64,000 bases of DNA. It comes from G965232465 sp965276005. Lineage in GTDB: Bacteria; Pseudomonadota; Alphaproteobacteria; JAQWUY01. The stretch spans positions 2,046,001 to 2,110,000 of the forward strand of contig OZ254962.1 of assembly GCA_965276005.1 (NCBI GenBank), in the 5' to 3' direction. This document shows positions 62,001-64,000 of this stretch, piece by piece (positions within the stretch are counted from its first letter, which is position 1; every line of letters starts with the position of its first letter). The notes beneath the pieces are model-generated. The model saw only the letters and a program-made list of their open reading frames with translations, searched no databases and was not told the origin of the DNA. A program made the position numbers and the translations under genes.

Positions 62001-63095
62001 ATCAATGGTGGACTTATCCTAAAAGCCAATGACGCCAGCGATAGCAGTTTTGCTATCAGCGACAGAGACACAGGCAAAGCCGAAATCACCGTTGCCTCAG
62101 GTAAAACCGTATCCGGCGGCAGTGGCGATTTGCTTATCAAGATGCTTACGGGCAAAAGCAGTGCAGCGGCGAACAAAAAACAAACGGGCAAAATAACTGT
62201 GTGGAAAGCAGACGGTGCCCGTGTCAGCATTGTCCACTTAGGCACAGCAAATGCACAAAACGATTCGCAAATTGTCATTCGCAACGGCGGACAAATAACC
62301 GCTAATGGCGACTATGACAAAGGCGATGTGGTTATCGAACTAGCAGCAGAGAAGTTTACCAACAACTCAGATAGCAATGCCCTAAAAATAAATGATAGCA
62401 ACGGCGACAAAGGACGGTTCTTAATATGGACAAAATCCTCTGCAGGTAACACCCTAAATGGTATAAGCTACGATTTTAGAAAGAGTAATGTAACATACGA
62501 CCCCGCAAAGGGCGATTTTCAAGCCAATCCCGTCACAGCGTCTGATGGCGACGACAAGAAATATAAATCAGGTGTTCTGTACAGAGCCAGTAGTAGCAGC
62601 CTATCCAGATCGAGTTATGACGGTAGCAGCAGCAAGACAAAATCCACCTTAACACTAGGCAACAGCGGTGGCAGCGGTGGCAGTAGCACCGGCACAATAC
62701 TATTAGGTGCCAGTGCCATACTGTTGGGCAGCAGTATTGCAGGTGCAGGTACCACAAGTGTTGCCAGTGTGGACAATATATTCACCACCGGCATATACGC
62801 CCACTTACGGGGTATAGACATGCAGGCGATATATCACCCACCCGTACAAACCACAACCCCCCGTTGGGCATCGGTGTTTGACACTGCACAAGTGGCGAAA
62901 TTAAAGTACAAAGTCAAATACACCACCACATACGACATGGCGTTCTTGGCACATAACATCAAGGCACACAAGGTGGTACCCTTTTATGAAATGGACGAAA
63001 AACTGTATGAAACCATGAAACGCATATTCGTACAACAATCGGCACCAACGCATAAAACTGCTGCTATCGACACAGAGGATACTATCCCTGCATAA
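53094..63095 (+). CDS. Giant two-partner-secretion exoprotein with haemagglutination-activity domain and 36 FG-GAP repeats
   Basis: A 3333-residue protein. ATG 53094 follows TTAGGAGATGT. A signal peptide ends near residue 31 (FAYA). Residues about 32-270 are a TPS/haemagglutination-activity domain (QRGSTLNIDQNT, NWNSFSVGKDN, FLVNPNGILIT with the hallmark NPNG). After a beta-helical stretch, 36 tandem FG-GAP units of about 60-70 residues follow (FGSSVSLSGDGTKLAVGA, DDDGG, GAVYLYTVGG), ending near residue 2890. The C-terminus returns to beta-helix-like sequence, a Gly/Ser-rich segment and a short alpha-rich tail. TPS proteins cross the outer membrane through a TpsB partner; none is in the window and there is no autotransporter barrel. 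FG-GAP units build integrin-like calcium-binding propellers, so adhesion is the likely role. Confidence 0.93.
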   Translation: MMREMAYNKKMFMVTASLCVVGALTGGFAYAGELPSGGEVVDGNVHIYQRGSTLNIDQNTDKAIVNWNSFSVGKDNTVNFNQPSSDSATLNRVTGDLTSDIAGRINANGSVFLVNPNGILITADGVIDTGNFVASTLDIDNNDFLNGDYTFTKSGSNGVVSNRGTVSVDDGGFVALLGGAVKNDGTVRAHVGTIGFAGGEKIVMSFGNNDFLRVEVPTDTWQDLTDVDGNKVSATLDLGGKIESRGGFVDITVADASDILRQSISISGIVSANTVSSQDGVISISGGTLGIAGNGRITADADYGNAGRIDVAVQSLNMSAPISATAATGSGGTIKVSLQQGASLSRGAVLDVSGKQGGSVSVIGGLSGDKYYKLVGSGDFVADGSDGTGGYIDISNKNGLVGLFSGSVSAKGTTMGGRIRIGGAFQGGSYNAKTSQLDKKAQDLFINRWSDSSGLTSAGKTSLGTGVHIDTSSESGTGGTVVLWADHTTNNYAQITATGATGGGAVEISGKKKVDSFGLKRVEVGDGVILLDPKNVVISGFSGGFAQAKRIMSSTPLAGFELDLDDNDNFGASVALSEDGSKLAVGARGDDTGAPDNGAVYLFTVGGKGSQWGSSLLQEHKIAYGSGLNVRGSNAQFGKSVAFNDDGTKLVVGMPYVKKVSPYRSGRGRIFFFSVDWGRDVTNTSYLEYGGNGYFGTGVALSDNGTKLAVGETHDTQNGVSEAGSVSLFVLSGDGKDWGTSPNRRRTGRIVSGSGRLTLSSYDSFGYSVALSGDGSKLAVGAEGTNDRRGAVHLFTVGGSSWGQSFTYTAKIADRFAALDEDDFFGSSVALSDDGSKLAIGSIFSDFGGKDRGAVYLFFVGGITWGGKIARTNIITNGANIALSSTDKFGYSVALNPDGSRLVVGAIGNSSGGTKRGAVYLLGLSGGNAWGSTVAVQRIIRDQRPLRLTAGEAFGSSVALSDDGSKLAVGATNYSGGGAVYLFGVNTLIHKWGSDISYTRRISNGNGVTLSSSDAFGASVALNNNGTKLAVGASGTNSNKGAVYVFSVGGDTVTQKTKIASGTGGLSLGAGDGFGASVALTGDGTKLAVGADGDNRSEGAVYLFTVTGSSSVQVSKLKKIDGSVSGVSLQRDDYFGSGVAFSNDGKKLAVGADGDGKGAVYVFTVNGATVRKTAKIANGAGVTLNAGNTSFGSSVSLSNDGSRLAVGADTGDAGAVYLFDVSGATVTHVTKVANGAGVSLSSGDGFGTAVALSGDGTKLVVGAKGDDTNGNNAGTIYTFTASKAADTWGSTITQAVKLSHGATLSLGTVSLDNWDNFGSSVSLSADGTKLAVGAHGDDDGGAVYLYTVGGSGATWGSTVTQAVKLSDSHASVSLDYDGWFGSSVWLSGDGTKLVVGAPRDDDGGDSRGAVYLYTVGGSGATWGSTVTQAVKLSDSHASVSLDDDDRFGSSVSLSGDGMKLAVGASRDDDGGGNRGAVYLFTVGGSGATWGSTVTQAVKLSDSHASVSLDDRDWFGSGVSLSDDGTKLAVGAYGDDDGGAGAVYLYTVGGSGATWGSTVTQAVKLSNSHASVSLDNGDLFGSSVSLSADGSKLAVGAAGDGDGGYHAIGAVYLYTVGGSGATWGSTVTQAVKLSDSHASVSLDNGDQFGSSVWLSGDGTKLAVGARYDDDGGSTHSDRGAVYLYTVGGSDATWGSTVTQAVKLSHGASTLSPTVSLDNYDYFGSSVWLSGDGTKLAVGAAGDDDGGYGPGAVYLYTIGGSGATWGSTVTQAVKLSDNHASVSLDDNDGFGSSVSLSADGTKLAVGTPYDDDGGNGPGAVYLYTVGGSGATWGRTVTQAVKLSDSHASVSLDSGDDFGASVSLSSDGTKLAVGTPYDDDGGSDQSANRGAVYLYTVGGSGATWGRTVTQAVKLSDDHASVSLDNHDYFGSSVSLSGDGTKLAVGTPYDDDGGSDQSANRGAVYLYTVGGSGATWGRTVTQAVKLSDDHVSVSLDNWEQFGSSVSLSSDGTKLAVGARGDDHYKGAVYLYTVGGAAWGSTVTQAVKLSDSHASVSLDNGDEFGSSVLLNADGTKLAVGAAGDDNGGSSLGAVYLFTVGGSGATWGSTVTQAVKLSHGTLLSRTISLHDNDEFGSSVSLSDDGTRLAVGARGDDHDKGAVYLFAVGGSGATWGSTIAQVVKLSHGTKLSSGTISLDNWDIFGTSVSLSGDGTKLAVGASRDDDGANYHGADRGAVYLYTIGDPGAAWGSKVTQKVKLSHGHAGISLEDEDEFGTGVSLSRDGTKLAVGTPYDGDGGWNRGAVYLYTVGGSGATWGRTVTQAVKLSNSHSGISLDNNDRFGWSVSLSNDGTKLAVGTEQDDDGGWNRGAVYLYTVGGSTWGRTVKQAVKLSHGATLTSGTISLSNGDYFGSGVSLSGDGTKLAVGALGSDGGGHWRGAVYLYTVGGATWGSTVTQVMKLFDGAFLSSGATVSLDDYDWFGTSVSLSGDGTKLAVGAEQDDDGGSDQYANRGAVYLYIVDKTVTQTNKPKMFSRKNLSLTYNEGFGTDVALSDDGTKMAVGAEFNDTGGTNRGAVYLFEMSGGKNFGEDLYYTAKIAHGNGVSLNNIDRFGAGVALNHDGSRLLVGAPYDDTNGNNYGAAYLFRVGGSSWGTTVTKLSKVASANNGHFGESVAISGDGTKVAIGTPYDDTKAYHRGVVKLYTIASNNAFRLSAIYGHGDSVGSSQTLSLQSGEQFGEAVALSDDGSKLAVGALGRDSYKGRVYLFTVGTSGGWGKSLALQTTIGGSTGVSLSDYDYFGSSVALSNDGSRLAVGAWGEDAPNKWGTGAAYIFDISGATWGTTVTQRQKINDGNGVSLASNTRFGFAVALTGDGNNLAIGASRANGKQYNNEGAVYLYKLTKSTSGFSRSTSRFSRSISESPKDTLSPIIEKLKTGASVYITASNDITVDDALITTAGTGKLTLIAGRSIKINSDVKINGGLILKANDASDSSFAISDRDTGKAEITVASGKTVSGGSGDLLIKMLTGKSSAAANKKQTGKITVWKADGARVSIVHLGTANAQNDSQIVIRNGGQITANGDYDKGDVVIELAAEKFTNNSDSNALKINDSNGDKGRFLIWTKSSAGNTLNGISYDFRKSNVTYDPAKGDFQANPVTASDGDDKKYKSGVLYRASSSSLSRSSYDGSSSKTKSTLTLGNSGGSGGSSTGTILLGASAILLGSSIAGAGTTSVASVDNIFTTGIYAHLRGIDMQAIYHPPVQTTTPRWASVFDTAQVAKLKYKVKYTTTYDMAFLAHNIKAHKVVPFYEMDEKLYETMKRIFVQQSAPTHKTAAIDTEDTIPA
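54784..61770. repeat. Tandem FG-GAP coding repeats
   Basis: I count 36 units. Units 12-30 (about 56950-60630) are nearly identical at DNA level with a period of about 200 bp and shared blocks such as GTAACGCAAGCGGTAAAACT. Units 1-11 and 31-36 are diverged. This pattern indicates recent expansion of the middle of the array by unequal exchange. Confidence 0.92.
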
Positions 63096-63109
63096 CAGTG
63101 TTATGCAGG
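63087..63109 (+). terminator. Hairpin overlapping the exoprotein stop codon
   Basis: CCTGCATAAC (63087-63096) pairs perfectly with GTTATGCAGG (63100-63109). The stop codon TAA lies in the left arm. No T-run follows, so it may stabilise the mRNA rather than terminate. Confidence 0.55.
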
Positions 63110-63123
63110 GTGTGTATAACTGA

Positions 63124-63243
63124 GTCAAATAACACCCCTGCTGTTTAGCCGATGCTGTGTGGGGATAGCCAAACATTTCTTGTTGTATGCGTCTATGACC
63201 ACCAATACACGAATGGGCTTGCCATTCTATAATCTGTCGTGTA
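63124..63243 (-). pseudogene. Remnant of an IS3/IS481-type transposase
   Basis: On the minus strand, NGKPIRVLVVIDAYNKKCLA followed by HRLNSRGVI matches the DDE region of IS3-family OrfB (NGR.IR.LVV.D...R..LAI). An in-frame stop precedes it, and both ends of the element are missing. It marks an insertion-sequence scar behind the exoprotein gene. Confidence 0.65.
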
Positions 63244-63306
63244 CAAAAAGGCTTTTAGTGTTACGGTTCTCGCACTTGTGCGGATTATGTTCATGAGTGT
63301 CAACTA

Positions 63307-63992
63307 TTATCCAAATACATTTTTAAATGTATCAATGGACGATGTAAATCCGTCTTCAAAGGTACCCCCTTTGGGGCGGTATACGCTTTCGAGTGATATA
63401 CTTCCATCATAGTTTTTTTGTTTTAGCCAATTGGCGATGGTTTGTAAGACAGGTCCCATTTGTCCTTTGCCTAAGCTGCGATTGGATATGGTGGCTTGGT
63501 GAATAGCAACTTCGATATCTTTCATGTGTACATGTCCTAAATATCCACCGTCTAGGCTTTGTAAAGCGTCGATGGGGTCTTCATTACAAAATAAGCAATT
63601 TGCCGCATCCCACATGATTTTTAAATGGCTGGTACCCAAATCATCGATGAGTTTTCGCCCCAAGTAACAAGAAGTAATAATCGCATTATTGCTCGCTTCT
63701 CATGGGGGTGAATGGTGGCGGTTATTATGATAGTACTGCCCGATTTCAGCTCCCCTGCACATACATCGTTAACAACAGATTGGACTTGTTTGCCATTCAT
63801 AACCATAACAAAAACCACATCGGCATTGCCCAGTTCTTGGCAACATTGAACCACTTGCCCACCCATCTTCGCAAACGCATTTTTGCGGTTTTGGTCGGGG
63901 TCAAACCCCATAACTTGAAATGTATTTTTCAGTAAGTTTGCGGCGATGCCAGACCCCATATCACCCAAACCGGCTACTGCAATTTTTGTCAC
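63307..63992 (-). pseudogene. Scrambled remnant: dehydrogenase N-terminus joined to a sugar isomerase C-terminus
   Basis: The 5' part (63992 down to about 63680, GTG start) encodes MTKIAVAGLGDMGSGIAANL and ATIHPHEKRA, the NAD-binding domain of the 3-hydroxyisobutyrate/threonate dehydrogenase family. The coding sequence then joins, in another frame, a fragment (63663 down to 63307) with MWDAANCLFCNED, GHVHMKDIEV and SISLESVYRPKGGTFEDG, the C-terminus of a xylose-isomerase-like TIM-barrel sugar isomerase. These gene families often neighbour each other in sugar-acid operons, so an internal deletion of such an operon is the likely cause. Neither part is likely to be functional. Confidence 0.8.
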
Positions 63993-64000
63993 ACTTTTTT

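Noticed and set aside
61460..62284. Long minus-strand frames opposite the exoprotein gene, for example 274 codons here and 174 codons at 56492-57016
   Set aside because: They are antisense shadows of the biased, repetitive FG-GAP and beta-helix coding sequence, with no domain-like features or ribosome sites.

Overview
The window comes from an AT-rich, host-adapted-looking alphaproteobacterium. The 16S and 23S genes have alphaproteobacterial features and form one linked 16S-tRNA-Ala-23S-5S operon, which argues against Rickettsiaceae and Anaplasmataceae, where 16S is unlinked. I do not assign an order. Poly-G phase-variation tracts, a Fic protein, a giant multi-domain toxin, a giant two-partner-secretion exoprotein and many gene remnants suggest a host-associated bacterium with an actively rearranging genome.

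Layout. 1-3197: the 3' part of a DNA methyltransferase, broken by a 17-G tract, overlapping a GIY-YIG/SF2-helicase gene; together a probable phase-variable restriction-modification system. 3266-8833: rRNA operon with two candidate promoters. 8882-10762: a class III fic gene flanked by 5S-tail-like sequence, a small membrane protein gene with six 16-bp palindromic repeats in its leader, and a YitT/PfkB chimeric pseudogene. 10775-26626 (minus): a toxin of about 5283 residues. Its C-terminal part matches the cysteine-protease and pore/translocation modules of large clostridial toxins (TcdA/TcdB). Upstream of these lies a cargo of about 4000 residues with an apparent ADP-ribosyltransferase and an OTU-like protease. 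A serine-recombinase remnant lies behind it.

27295-47164: a purine-nucleoside scavenging island. A periplasmic 5'-nucleotidase-like phosphatase and a phytase-like esterase would release nucleosides. A BMP-type ABC transporter would import them. Nucleoside hydrolase, adenine deaminase, an ADP-ribosylglycohydrolase-family enzyme and three PfkB/ribokinase-type kinases would process them. Transketolase and GAPDH would feed ribose-5-phosphate into central metabolism. A GntR/HutC regulator with repeated GGTATGTACC operators probably controls much of this, and two promoter regions of the island are inverted copies of each other.

47185-50927: decayed and duplicated DNA with an aldolase remnant, two more YitT paralogues and two more copies of the small membrane protein family. 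51264-52716: a QmcA-type stomatin/NfeD pair. 53094-63095: a 3333-residue TPS-domain exoprotein with 36 FG-GAP repeats. The right edge holds an IS3-type transposase remnant and a scrambled dehydrogenase/isomerase remnant.
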